Below, piece after piece: positions 11,198-22,060 of a stretch of 64,000 nt of DNA. The position numbers and the translations under genes are program-made. The DNA comes from Effrenium voratum (taxonomy: Eukaryota > Sar > Dinophyceae > Suessiales > Symbiodiniaceae): assembly GCA_963377175.1 (NCBI GenBank), contig CAUJNA010003748.1:150678-214677 (forward strand), in the 5' to 3' direction. The notes below the pieces were generated by a model. That model was not told the origin of the DNA. It worked only from the letters and a program-made list of their open reading frames with translations, and made no database searches. Within the stretch, counting starts at the first letter, position 1, and every line of letters starts with the position of its first letter.

Positions 11198-12018
11198 TCA
11201 TTCCACTGATAGCCACCGATATGTGGCCGAAGGCAAGCGCATCTTCAAGTATAACACCCATGAACCCATCTTGGCTTCCCGCTTGAGAGGCAAGGTCCTC
11301 GTCCGAACCCGATCGGGTTCCCACAACTCCTCATTGCGAGCTGTCACGGCAATAGCTGCTGTGCCTGCCAGAGGAGGAGGCGCAAGTGTAAAGATGGTAG
11401 CTCCAGTCCAAAGGTAGTCAACGCCACTGCCCGGTTCGACCTCAGTCCATCTGTCATAATAATCGAAGCTTTCATGCCGCCGTCCCACAGGGACTATGGC
11501 TGACCAGCGTTCTGGCTGCAATGACGCTATTGTCATACCAGGTGGTAAAGCGGGCTTCCACATGCATTCGTATGAGCTCAAAGTTGACGGGCGAATCAGG
11601 TGTCGGTTGCACAATGAGTGGTCCTGCAAATGGTCTGTGCCTTCATTAGAGCCTCCACGGCACCGAGTTGTAAACAATATCTCATGGCCATTCCCAGGAA
11701 CGTTTCCAATCAATGCATAGACCGAAAAATCTTCCCACGGAACGAGGCCTTGATCGATTCCAGATCAGTGTGTCCAGCTGCGATTGCAACATCTGAAAAG
11801 GTAGTGGAGACGTCAGTGGTCACTCTCAAAAGGTTACCGGCTGTATCCCGCACAAGCGCAAACGAGTTCGCGACCGGAGGTCGGGCTTCTGGTAGAGAAG
11901 TGATATTATAATCTCCTGTCAGGGGAGTGCCACGTTTTTGGATTCCGAATCGGGAACCAAGTCTCGGGCTTGAGAAGCAACGACTGTAAGGCACAGGCCG
12001 ACCTCTCCCGCTCTTCAT
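11198..12018 (-). pseudogene. Tiled minus-strand ORFs, element polyprotein fragment
   Basis: Frames 12018-11710 (102 residues) and 11713-11198 (171 residues) overlap by a few bases in different frames. The first contains PLTGDYNITSL, which faintly resembles the GDFN motif of an endonuclease/exonuclease/phosphatase fold. I do not see the matching SDH motif at a convincing distance, so no function is assigned. Confidence 0.35.
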
Positions 12019-12042
12019 AGGCTTTGTCGAATCGGTAGATCA

Positions 12043-12945
12043 TCACTCGGGGCCTGAGGCCGGTCCCTTTGCTGGGTGCAATTTGGTCATGGTTTGCATC
12101 TGCGCGTCAGTGATGTCACTGGCCGCATATCCACTGATGTGATCAGCACAAATTGCACTCATGTGGTTGTCGCTCGAAATTGCTTTTACGTCCGCCAAAG
12201 CACCAAGGAGAATGGCATCCACGCCTCTTGAAACATCTGCTTGAACAAGATGGTGCTGAGTGTGCGACGGCTCAAACAGACTTCCGGTATACGTACCTGA
12301 CCAGTTGCCTTGCAGGATCTGAGGTACCCATCCGAATGCCTGGAAAAAATCCGCCAAGGAATCAAGTGTGGATTGACACGGAATATCGTCAGGCGGCGCA
12401 GCATTGTTGCAAACCTGAATGGTGTCATGTGTTTCCGTCCACTGCAGATATGCCAAGGTAGACATTTTCCAACAGAGTGGCCGAAATGCCACCAGCAGTC
12501 CAGCCTGCAGAAATTCGAGGGGTTTGCCCCATGGGTCATACAACTCAATATGCTCCGAGGGCCTGACGCGTGCAGATCCTGTATTCAGGCGCTCCCGAAT
12601 AACCTGCTTCAGGTCTGTCGTTGATGCTGGCAGATTCTCACAGTCAATCACAAGCGCCGCGCGTGATGAAATGAAGGTGACACACTGTTTGGGGTTCACA
12701 TCGCTGATGGAGCCGGGCAAGGAATATTTGGCAGAGTCCCAAAGACACGAAGACCCTGTACAGCCACAAAGCAGTGCGTGCACCGTGGATTCCGCAAGTG
12801 TGGTGTCGCATATCATGAGGAAACGTCGGCCTTTGATCACCTTAGCAATCAGGATCCATGTGGTGAAGGTCTGAGTGGGCGACAAACCAGAAATACCGAT
12901 ATCCTGAAAGGCGACCTCCTGGAAATCCTCGAATGTACGAAGCAA
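12043..12945 (-). pseudogene. First ORF of the minus-strand element, unrecognised
   Basis: 300-residue open frame starting at 12945. It is mixed alpha/beta in character with several Trp and Cys but no clear motif or zinc knuckle. It is the most upstream coding segment in line with the RT, so it could be the element ORF1. A boundary to the next element lies between 12945 and about 13030. Confidence 0.4.
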
Positions 12946-13027
12946 TCCGGAGAGGTAGCGGAATCAAGGTGCCCATCGTGACGAAGCTCAGGTGGGGAAG
13001 GGGAAAGGTGAGGAAGGGGCACAAGAT

Positions 13028-13496
13028 TCAATAGACAAATGCCTTGATCCCATGCTTGGCTAGGGACGTGTCGCACCCACTCAACTTCAAGGTCAATATG
13101 ATTGACCGAGAGGGCACCAGCGAAGAAGCCGTACGGGAAGTATTTACTGTCAGCACCACAGCCACGCACTTAGTTGCACGGGTCCAGTGGCGCCGAAGGA
13201 GAAACCACGTGTCACTTTCCTCATCGAGAGCCCACTTAAGGACAGCCTGACGTACAGGTGTGACTACCTTGTGCGGCAGGTTATGGAGCCTTCCACGCCG
13301 CGGTAGCCATTCGTTCAAGAAGAAAGCAGACCGCAGTGGCTTCTTCTAGCGTGTTCAGATATTTGGTGAGATGAATTTTCATAGCGGCAGCAGGAGGTCC
13401 AGCGCATGGGCACGAATTCCATACATGTCGAAGGCCCGGGAAATGGCGCAGCAAGCCTAGGAGCTGTTGAGCGAAGGCAGGGGGCAGCCTAGCCAA
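13028..13496 (-). pseudogene. C-terminal fragments of the second non-LTR element
   Basis: Frames 13496-13281 (71 residues) and 13318-13028 (96 residues) continue the RT ORF that ends at 13457. The first has a short Cys-containing segment (HVWNSCPCAGPP). The second is basic and hydrophobic without a motif. I infer they are the frameshifted end of the same pol. Confidence 0.4.
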
Positions 13497-15802
13497 CGCA
13501 ATTTCCCAGGATGGCCGAAACGGGGCGAGCGTGCGGCTTGCCAGGCCAACGGCTGCTTTGAGTGCAAGATGCTCAGGCGCGATGGTCGGGCAATACGCAA
13601 ATAGCGCAGAACCTCAGGCAAAGCGTGCATGTTGAGCCATGCACGGGCAGGGTAGATTGCCCGCGCAATCATCCGACGATGCCGAATTAGTGGCTGCACA
13701 CTGTAAGCGTACGCATAGGTGGATTGTAGGTAGAAGGCGCAAAACATGCCACGCTCCCGCACGGAAAGATTTAGGTGTCGCATTACCCGGATACGGTCAG
13801 AACAAGTGGCATGGGCTTTGGCATCAATCCTGATGCTAGGTGACAAGACCCGGAGGGGCTGTATTTGGCCCTGCAGAGGAAGCCCTAGCATGATATCTCC
13901 AGAGGAAAGAATACGAGCGCCCCAAGGGGCGGCGTCAGCGGCACCAAGGTCAGCACACGTAAGTGGGCGGGAACAAAGAAGGTGTGTCTTGCATTTGCAG
14001 GAGCATTCAACAACAAACAAATGTTGCCACAAGTCCTGCAAATGAGGGTGACCCGCGCAGAAGTCAGGTGCATCATGGCAAGAAAGGTGGATCCTACGCG
14101 AGGCACAACCAACAACAATGTCACCCCCAATAGTGAGCGCTTCAATAGCTCTGCAAAAAGACGGGCCCCCAGTCGTAATAGGCGCCTGGTCAGGAAGAGG
14201 ACGGGTGGGACCCACACTACTCCCAGGCCAAGCGTCTATACAATGGTGTCCAATCCAAGCACATGGAAGCCGGGTGAAAGCACTCTGGGCTGCCATTAGC
14301 CACTGCACTCCCTCCCCAGAGGTCGCATTGTCATCCATATACCCTTTGACACTTAGAACCCTAGGAATGGTGTTGAGGTTCACACACACCGGATCCATGG
14401 CAACACAAAAGAGGAGCACGGACACAGCACGCCCCATATCAACGCCCTGACGAACAGGGATGGGCGGTCGATAAAATCGTCCTACTCGGTGGCGGACTGA
14501 GCGGCCAAACAAAACATAGGTCGCATACTGATGCGCCCAGACCGGCGCCCCAAGACATTGTAATACATGCAGGATCCAGTGCGGATTGACCCTTTCGAAT
14601 GCCTTGGCAAGGTCAGATAGCAGAACAAAATAAGAAGTGGATCCATCCCGAAGATAAGATTGCATGTTAAGAAAATTGCCCTGGGGTTCTCTAAAAATGT
14701 TAATCAGGGTCTGGCTAGGGTGCAAGGAACGACGAAGAGCCGTATACATCCTGACATAGACGGCCTGATCAATAATACGGTCAGCCGTGTTTGGCGATCC
14801 AAGCGGGCGAAAGTTGTCTGCATATGGCCCAGCATCAGCTTTTAGGGATGAAGACGAGGGCCTGCACGGGCGCGCGGCAATGATGGGCGCTGCGCGGTAT
14901 GCGGCATATGGTAGCCCGTCAAGACCAGGTGCGCTGTCAGGCGAGCGGACAACAGCATGCAGTAGGTCATCCTCAGTTGGCAATGTACATGGCCCTAATG
15001 GTGCCGGCTGGTATGAGGCAAGTAACTTATCCCACTGCGTGTCCCATGAAACAGGGACTTCCTGCCAAAACGCACGGGTGGCCCGCATGGCCTCATCAAC
15101 GGCCGATGTGGTTCGGCGTTGTCGCCCTGCCCTGTCTAGCACGATGCCGCTAGTTCGTGCAATGCGAGGGGCAGCGGCACGGCAGCGTTCCCAAACATGT
15201 GCCTGCCCGGCAGCAGCTGCAACACGCGCAGAGTCCTGGACAACACTGGGATGGGCCAGGGCAAGCAATCGGCTGGCTTCATATGCATTGAGTAAAGACT
15301 CAGCCATTGCACGGGGCGACAGGTACGCCTGATTGTTAGTGCGCAAAGAGGATAACGAGAAAGGGAGGGAGACAATGGCACATAAACTTTGCATAATTTG
15401 ACAAGGTATGTGCACAGGCCCACCAGTGGTTTTCCTCATGGCCTTGCGGAGGAGACAATGGGCGGGCAGCATCTGCCGAGGCGGAGGCTGTTCTCTCCAC
15501 CAAGTCCATACTGATGTCTTGAAATCAGCAAGATCAAGGGACGAGTGGACACGCCGTACAAGCTTGGAGTATTGTTCATCAGGGGCAGCACCTCCAGATC
15601 GATGAATGAGGCACTCAGTAGGTACGGCTTGCGTAATGGAGTCCCCCGATGGAGCAATGCTGGAAGCAACACGGAGGGCGCCCCATAACGTACCATGCTG
15701 ACTGGGTCGAGTAGCAGGCCACCGAACATGACAGACAACACTAGCGCTCTCATTGTCCAGCATGGGGCGCCGAAAGAGTAAGCGGTGAAGAGCCAGCACC
15801 AT
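13457..15802 (-). pseudogene. Non-LTR-type reverse transcriptase (second element)
   Basis: 781 residues. Motifs: DSAPGLDGLPYAAYRA, then DNFRPLGSPNTADRII; motif A LLSDLAKAFERVNP (about 14580-14624) and motif C VKGYMDDNATSG (about 14324-14345) with both catalytic Asp present. The C-terminus carries a Cys/His-containing stretch (CKCKTHLLCS). No endonuclease is seen. The ORF begins abruptly beside the next, oppositely oriented element, which fits 5' truncation. It is unrelated in detail to the YVDN enzyme at 6759-9299, so this is a different family. Confidence 0.75.
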
Positions 15803-16206
15803 TGTTTAGGAAGGTAACAATTTTGGGAGATACGCAAGAGAAATTTGCAATCAGATCCCTGAAGTGGGTGCCCTGGCAATATCGCCTTTCATCACGGCAA
15901 CACCAGGAGCGCATGGAAGCAAAGTCGGCCCGAGCCGTGCGCTCAGAACTGCAACTCCTGAGTCAGGCCTTCTTTGACGACGCACCAGAGGTGTCCGTGG
16001 AGCACCACTCGCTGTCAGCGGGGTGGCTCACCCGCATCCAGACCGTGTTTCGCAATGCCCTGGCCCTGTGCCAAGCAGCGCACCTGTCGAACCTCAAGGC
16101 CTTCAACAAGAAGATAGCCGACCTGTGTCTCACACAGCCAGATCCTAACCTACACCTTCGTACGGTGAATAATCAAGAGCTTTTGTCGGCTGATCGCAAG
16201 CTCTGA
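15802..16206 (+). pseudogene. Unrecognised plus-strand ORF at start of second DIRS-like segment
   Basis: 134 residues, helix-rich (SLSAGWLTRIQTVFRNALAL and similar), ending with a stop at 16204-16206. Sense codons continue in frame for about 35 more (DLLGQQWSLDDALYELTHMR). No named motif. It may be the 5' coding part of the plus-strand element whose RT follows. Confidence 0.35.
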
Positions 16207-16481
16207 GCAGCCATATCCGACCTTCTAGGGCAGCAATGGTCCCTGGATGATGCCTTGTACGAGCTGACGCACATGAGAAACGATGTGCGCAGCCTCTTAC
16301 GCCGCAGTACATGAACGGGGCCCCCAGCCTTTCGCCTTCGCAGCGTAAGAAACTGCTGGATAGCAAGACCATTCACGACCGCGGCAGAGCCCTGTTCAGA
16401 GCAGTGGTCTGCAAAGGAGGCGTAGGCGTTTGGGAACAACCGCCATCAGCCATGTCCTGGCTGGCTGGAAGAGGCTAACTA

Positions 16482-18665
16482 ATGCTACGCGATCACCAAT
16501 GTGCCCTGGTGTGGGTAGACGCCTGCAGGCGCAATAAAGCCTTCTCCAAATCGTGGGCGTTCGGCTGCAACAGTTCGAAAATACAGGCCCTGGAGGCCCG
16601 TTGCAATCACTCACACAAGCACCGAAGCATTGCAGGCGTGAAAGAACAAGAAATATACCTCAGCACTCTGACCGCTGAATACTCTCCTTCCCTGGCCCTG
16701 CAACTTGCCCAGGTAGGCATAGGAAGGGTCAGCAAAACAGGCTCCTTCCGACAAACACTGCCATTGCACTCCGAAATCTCCAGGACCATCACACTTGCAG
16801 GCTCCCGACCTGCGACGGAGCAGGAATGCACTCTTCCGCAGACTGGTGCTGCCCCAAGCCAGAACACCCACTGCAAGCAGTCGCCAGGCCCTGGCTGCAT
16901 TGGATGCATGAGCGCAAATTTGCCACGAATCCTGGCGCACATCAAGAGCAGCTCTCCGAACCCCGAAGTGGCAAATTTAGCTTACACGGCTCTAAAATTG
17001 CCCTGCCCTCCAGACATGAGCCCCGAGGCAGGGCAGCCGTACAGACTCCACCTGCTGCAGCCTTGGCCAACTCTTGGGGTGACCCAGACATGGCCCTGCT
17101 GCCATTTCTGCAACACGGGGTACCGACAGGAGCCGTGTCAGCCTTGCCACCCAGCCTTCAATGGCCGGCAAAGAAGCCAGACTCCGCCCTGCCGCCTGAG
17201 GAACTGGAAGATGGCCGAGGACAAACCAGAAACCGTGCAAAGCTTGCTGCGCAATGAAATTGCCAACAACTGGATTGTAGAAACCGGCCTTAGCATCGCC
17301 GAGGCTCGGGAAAAATGGCCCTTAGGCATTGCCGTAAATGTCGTTTTTGCAGAAGGGAAAGAGCCGCGCCTTGTCCTGGACAGCGCCGTGTGCCAAGTGA
17401 ATACCAGATGCCATCTACCAGAGCGCCTGAGCCTGCCAATGGCATCGGACCTGGCGCTGTCCACGCAGCCGGAGGACACTCCAGGCGCCTTCGTGGGCGC
17501 CAGCATTGACTTCAAAGCCGCACACAAACAGGTGCAGGTCCGCCCTGAAGAGCATGGCCTTCTACTATTTGCCTTTCAAGGAAAACTCTATCACTATAGA
17601 GTGTGCCATTTTGGGGGCCGTTTCTCGGCATTCTGGTGGCAGCGCGCTGGCGCTTTTTTGCTTCGCCAGGTGCATGGGTTGCTGGCTTGGAAGCCCCACA
17701 AAGCCTTCCTTTTTGTGGACGACCTTCTGTGTGCACTCTTCCGAGATAGCGCGCCAGATATGTTTGCCTTGGTGGTGCTTTTCTTTTGCGCCATTGCGGC
17801 GCCAATTTCATGGAAAAAGGCGCAATTCCAGGACAGCCTTGTTTGGTGCGGCTGGGAGATCAACTTCTCCCACGACACCATTCAGCTCGTGTCCGCTAAA
17901 CTGACCAAGCTGGACGCCTTGATCAAAGCACTGCTGGGGAGCCGACGGGTACTCCGCAAAACACTCGAGCAGTGCATAGGCCTGCTCATTTGGGCCACCA
18001 GCATTGCACTGCATCTGAGATCCTGGCTAGCGCCACTATACTCGGACCTCAACAGCCCACCAGGCTCGATGCGCTCGATACCGCCTCAAATGTGGTCAGC
18101 CTTCAGAGCATCCTTGAACAAGGATCTCAAAACCAGCCATAGCCTTCCCGGCTTGTGGATCACAGTGGGCTCCAAAATCTTGGAAATTTCAGGTCGCGCC
18201 ATGCACTGCCCTCAGGACATCCCGCGGGTGCCCGGCGCTAGCAAACCCACGTGGGTGCGCGTCGCGGACCCCAATAACCCATATACTAGCCTTTCCAAGT
18301 CAAGCCAGCAATGCCTTACATGGCTGGCGTTGTGCTTTCAGCACTCGCCCGTTCAGCCCTTGGCGCGGCCACACCAGCTGCAAGCACTGGCTGCCGCGGA
18401 TGCGTGTGCCGAAGACGACTTGGTAGGGATAGGGGGCTGGGCAATCACATCCTTCCAAGTGGTTTGGTTTGCCGAAACCTGGAACATGCGGGACATACGG
18501 GCCGTATGGCCTAAGCCTGGACAGCGGTACATTGCATGTTTCGAGACGCTGGCGCAGTTAGCGCTACTGCAAGCAACCCACAGCCACACTGGTGGTGGGC
18601 GCTACTCGTTCAGCGTGCCTTCAGGCACGGACAATTCCGCAACGGAAGCAAGCCTTAACAAGTAG
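16482..18665 (+). pseudogene. DIRS-like pol: methyltransferase end, RT and RNase H
   Basis: 727 residues. Residues 30-75 (CNHSHKHRSIAGVK, then YLSTLTAEYSPSLA) resemble the end of the methyltransferase-like domain seen in this lineage. RT motif A is GASIDFKAAHKQV (about 17500-17530) and motif C is FLFVDDLL (about 17706-17729), so both catalytic Asp are present. After a connection region, RNase H-like acids occur at AAADACAEDD (about 18390) and CFETLAQLALL (about 18537). The frame ends before the expected final acidic motif, so the RNase H is incomplete. The methyltransferase N-terminus is also missing. Confidence 0.7.
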
Positions 18666-18781
18666 CCAGCCGCTTACATCAAGCCGCTCTGACCGAAAAA
18701 AGTGCAGACCCTGAGCAACAGGCTGCTCACAGCCGCAAGCGTGCATTGCCGCTTATACCGGGGTTGCCTGAAACACTGAAG

Positions 18782-18942
18782 GGGGGGTCAACGCACCTCC
18801 TGTTCCAGGCGCACCAGTGCCCTGGAAGCAGTGCTACTTTCGGCAATCCCGGTAAAAAGAACTGCGGCCGCTTCGGACTTGCTTTGTTCTTTTGGGGGTT
18901 CATGTTTGGGTTCAAGCTAGGAGCAGTGCAACATGCCTTAAC
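18782..18942. repeat. 161-bp direct repeat, copy 1
   Basis: Starts GGGGGGTCAACGCACCTCCT and ends at CATGCCTTAAC. It matches 19287-19447 at a constant offset of 505 with two or so substitutions and no indel that I can find. Confidence 0.9.
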
Positions 18943-19129
18943 GCTTAGGGTTTCTTTTCCCTTGTGTTTAGGGCACGTTGTGAATCGAACTACGCGGTGG
19001 CCGTTTTGCTCCTAGCCTTGACCCGGCCCAAACCTGCGGTTTCATTTGAAACCCACCCACCCACCCTGCACTGCCTTATGCAAGGCTCTGCAAGTATAGG
19101 TCGCAGACGCTCTGCACTTTCGTTGGTGG

Positions 19130-19203
19130 TCTCCGGACCTCTTGGTCTCCGGACCAGGTCTCCGGACCAACTCTGGTCTCCGGACCATTCAGTCTCCGGA
19201 CCT
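19130..19203. repeat. Cluster of GGTCTCCGGACC units
   Basis: Five copies or near copies of a 12-base unit around a TCCGGA palindrome within about 75 bases, located between the two 161-bp repeats. Confidence 0.8.
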
Positions 19204-19286
19204 TGGGCGCGGGCACGCATGCCACGCCCTGCAAGCACTGCATTCACTTGCAAGGACACGCATTGTCTTGCCCGTTTTAGTTTCAC

Positions 19287-19447
19287 GGGGGGTCAACGCA
19301 CCTCCTGCTCCAGGCGCACCAGTGCCCTGGAAGCAGTGCTACTTTCGGCAATCCCGGTAAAAAGAACTGCGGCTGCTTCGGACTTGCTTTGTTCTTTTGG
19401 GGGTTCATGTTTGGGTTCAAGCTAGGAGCAGTGCAACATGCCTTAAC
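19287..19447. repeat. 161-bp direct repeat, copy 2
   Basis: Second copy of the unit at 18782. The 344 bp between the copies hold the GGTCTCCGGACC cluster. This could be a solo-LTR-like or small non-autonomous element pair; no TG..CA ends are obvious. Confidence 0.9.
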
Positions 19448-20931
19448 CTTTCGGATTGAAGCAGTGATCAAGATTCTAACACGTGGCTACTTTTGGATTG
19501 GGTGCGCAAGTTGTTGCGGATGTTTGACATGGATGTGCGTTTTTTTTCCGGGATTTACGGCATGGGCGAGTGCGCTTTCATCTTCCATGTAAGAATTGCC
19601 GCGGGGGCAAGGGCGGAGGCTGACGGTGCGGTTTGTAGTCACTAAAGTGCAGGCGGCGCAAGCGCAAAACATCTGAGACATTTTTCCGGGGTCTGATATG
19701 ATTTTTTGACAGGCGCCGTTACAGGCGCGGAAAATGGAGCGGTCGCAAGCTCGCATTCGCTGCTTCCGGGCGGGGGGGGTTGGGAGGTTTCCAGGAAGAG
19801 GGGGAGGAGGAGGCGCAAGACCACAAACCACAAAGTGCCACCCACGCCGTTTTTGGCAATGTTGAGGTGCAGGCGATGCAAGATGACGCTTTGGCTCAAG
19901 CTGTTTGCTTGGCATCACGAGGCTCGAGACAATGTTTTTTCTCAGGGATTTGAAGAGCTGGCGGTGTGCTGGCTGGAATTTGGTGGACGTTGTGACCTGT
20001 TTTTTCCAGAATGCCATGTGGCTTGAACATACTATTCCACAGCAATGTGTTCGAAAAACGGGACGAACGTTTTTGCTGGGAAATGCCAGTGGTGCTTCCC
20101 GGAGATGCTGGTGCTGTGGAATTTTGCAAGATCCTTCTTGGCTCCTTCGTGCTGTCATTCCACATGCCAAAGCCCGCGCCCTGTCGTTGAGTCCGTGCCC
20201 GGTCACCCCATCCCCAGGCCCTCCAGGTTTCCCAAGTGTCCTGAACCGTGCCTGCCGGTAGCGGATGGAGAAGTGTATCGGTGAGAGGGTGGGAGTCGTT
20301 ATTGCTGGTTACACATCACGCGATTTCACATTTTTTGGAGACCTGCAAGCTGCCGCTCTGCTTTCGGGGACTGATGATGCTGGAGCGGCAGCTGGCAGGG
20401 GGGTGAGGGGTGAAAACGCTCCCCGCCAGCCGCCAACACACGCTTTTGGGGAGACATGGAGGGTGGCTGGCGGGAAAGAGACGTGCGCCGAGCAAGCGCA
20501 GAGTGGCGCCGAGCAAAACGCGAGCAAACACAAATAGGATGATGGTGGAAGCGCTCCGCTTCAATGTGCGCTGGTGGAAAAACCCTTTGAAGGTTCTCCT
20601 TAGGCCCCAAAGCACGAGCAGAAGCGCCCCCTTGGACCCCCCTTTACAGTTTGAGGTGTCTGAGGTCGTGTGCTTTGCTTCTGTTCCTGTGATGTTTCGT
20701 CTCTGTTTGGCCCAAACCTATTTGGGACGAAGTGTTGGCAAAACTCATGGACCTCAGCTCTGGACATGAATTGCGGCTACATAAATGTGCAGTATTGTTG
20801 AAGACCTCAATTTTGCGCAGCCTTCCAGAGATCCGAGGTTGTGCAAACCCGCTGTTGGTTGACATTGACATTTAGAGATCAAATTCCTAGATTTATGAGG
20901 TTTCAAGAAAAGGCGTTGCAATCTATTGTAG
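19448..20931. other. No gene recognised
   Basis: Short ORFs only, without motifs. A TTTGGCTCAAG match to the dinoflagellate spliced-leader 3' end lies at 19890-19900. No repeats beyond short purine-rich runs were noticed. Confidence 0.5.
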
Positions 20932-21873
20932 ATGTGCGGTTTCGGCTGCGCCATGGTATTGCGCCGCGTGTTACGATTGCAAGTCCCAATTCTATTCCTT
21001 GCCTTGGCTCGTGGGCTTGCACTTTGCAGACCGGGCTCATGTCAGGCCTTGGATGCATTTGTTCATTGCGAATATGATGGTACAGGAGCTGCAGGAGGCG
21101 GAAACACAATAGCTACGGCCATCTGTCCGGAACAGCAGATTGTTGTGCGGGTAGCCTTGGAAACACCAAGTTTTGCCAGCAACGCGAGCGGTTCATTTAT
21201 CTTCTCGATGGACGACATGGTGGATGAGCTGCGCGACGTGCCACACGACACAGCAGAGGCTGAATTCGTTCGTCGTGCAATTCGCGTGGGGTTGACAAAC
21301 AGCGAACAAAGGCCTCTGCGGCAGTGGATATCCAAGCAGGAGCTCATGGCCGAAAACTACTGGCGACAGAAAGTGGTTTGGAATGCGGGGCTTGTGTTTG
21401 AAGTTGCTTCTCCTGATGTTGCTTGCGAGTTTTGTTTGCCATCATCAAGACATCGAGTGTGGCGCATCGACTCTCATGGCCGATGGTCCAAGACTGTCGG
21501 ACGTGAGTCCGTCACTGTTCACGTGTCCATAATGAAGAAAGTCACGCCACTGAGCCTTACAACTTTGTCAGTGCGGGAGTTGCTCACAATGCTTGCCGGT
21601 TATGTGGAAGACTTGTCGTCACTTGCGCAACTGAACATGTGGCATGACTGTCACCTCGGCAATCTGCTGATGCATCAACGGCTGGGCAAGGAAGAACGTT
21701 ATTTCCTGTGGCACGATTTTGGAGCTGCTTCAAGGATACGGTCTCCAAGTGCAACAGACCTTCAGGATTTCTGGAAAAAGATGAGAGACGCAATGAATCA
21801 AATGAAGACGGTCATTGGTAACATGGATTCAAGTTTGGCACATGTGCCCTCCCCCATTGGTTCAGAGCAGTGA
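20932..21873 (+). CDS. Putative secreted protein with kinase-fold catalytic motifs
   Basis: 313 residues. The N-terminus has a hydrophobic run after Arg (VLRRVLRLQVPILFLALARG) that looks like a signal peptide; the Met at 20953 would give a tidier one than the first Met. Near the C-terminus are two kinase-fold motifs: WHDCHLGNLLM (21636-21672), an APH/choline-kinase-like catalytic loop with Asp and Asn, and HDFGAASRI (about 21712), a DFG metal-binding loop. Upstream, VHVSIMKKV could be the hinge strand. A canonical Lys motif is not clear. The frame stops at 21873, and the reading continues in another frame to 22060. This is the best host-gene candidate in the window. Confidence 0.5.
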   Translation: MCGFGCAMVLRRVLRLQVPILFLALARGLALCRPGSCQALDAFVHCEYDGTGAAGGGNTIATAICPEQQIVVRVALETPSFASNASGSFIFSMDDMVDELRDVPHDTAEAEFVRRAIRVGLTNSEQRPLRQWISKQELMAENYWRQKVVWNAGLVFEVASPDVACEFCLPSSRHRVWRIDSHGRWSKTVGRESVTVHVSIMKKVTPLSLTTLSVRELLTMLAGYVEDLSSLAQLNMWHDCHLGNLLMHQRLGKEERYFLWHDFGAASRIRSPSATDLQDFWKKMRDAMNQMKTVIGNMDSSLAHVPSPIGSEQ

Positions 21874-22060
21874 GCCTGAAATCCTCAAGAAACATCTGCG
21901 GGAATACGCAGGGGAGGTGCACCGCTACGTGATGACATGGACAGGGGATATTCATGTTCGGCGAGCAGTGCTTCGCTCCTTGAGCAGGGCACTCCCTTCC
22001 CATCGTCTTGATGAGTTGTCATTTCTGCTGGTCGAAGGCACCTTGGCACGCACGGTGTAA
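21815..22060 (+). pseudogene. Probable C-terminal continuation of the kinase-fold gene
   Basis: The segment reading SSEPEILKKHLREYAGEV through LVEGTLARTV is helical and follows the DFG segment in the +1 frame. I infer it is the C-lobe of the same protein, separated by a single-base indel near 21815-21880 or by an unrecognised intron. If it is an indel, the gene is broken. Confidence 0.4.

Larger units (their letters stand above)
5868..12945 (-). mobile_element. Non-LTR-like retroelement with RT and helicase-like 3' domain
   Basis: Minus-strand ORFs tile the interval with changes of frame. In transcription order they are unrecognised upstream ORFs (12945 to 9167), an RT (9299 to 6759) and a P-loop helicase-like fragment (6446 to 5988). 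There is no RNase H, protease or integrase. The left end meets the DIRS repeat at 5859, suggesting truncation. I infer one element from strand, spacing and order. Confidence 0.55.

Noticed and set aside
11710..12018. Endonuclease call for the minus-strand element based on GDYN
   Set aside because: Only one of the required motifs is visible, and spacing to a possible partner is unsuitable.
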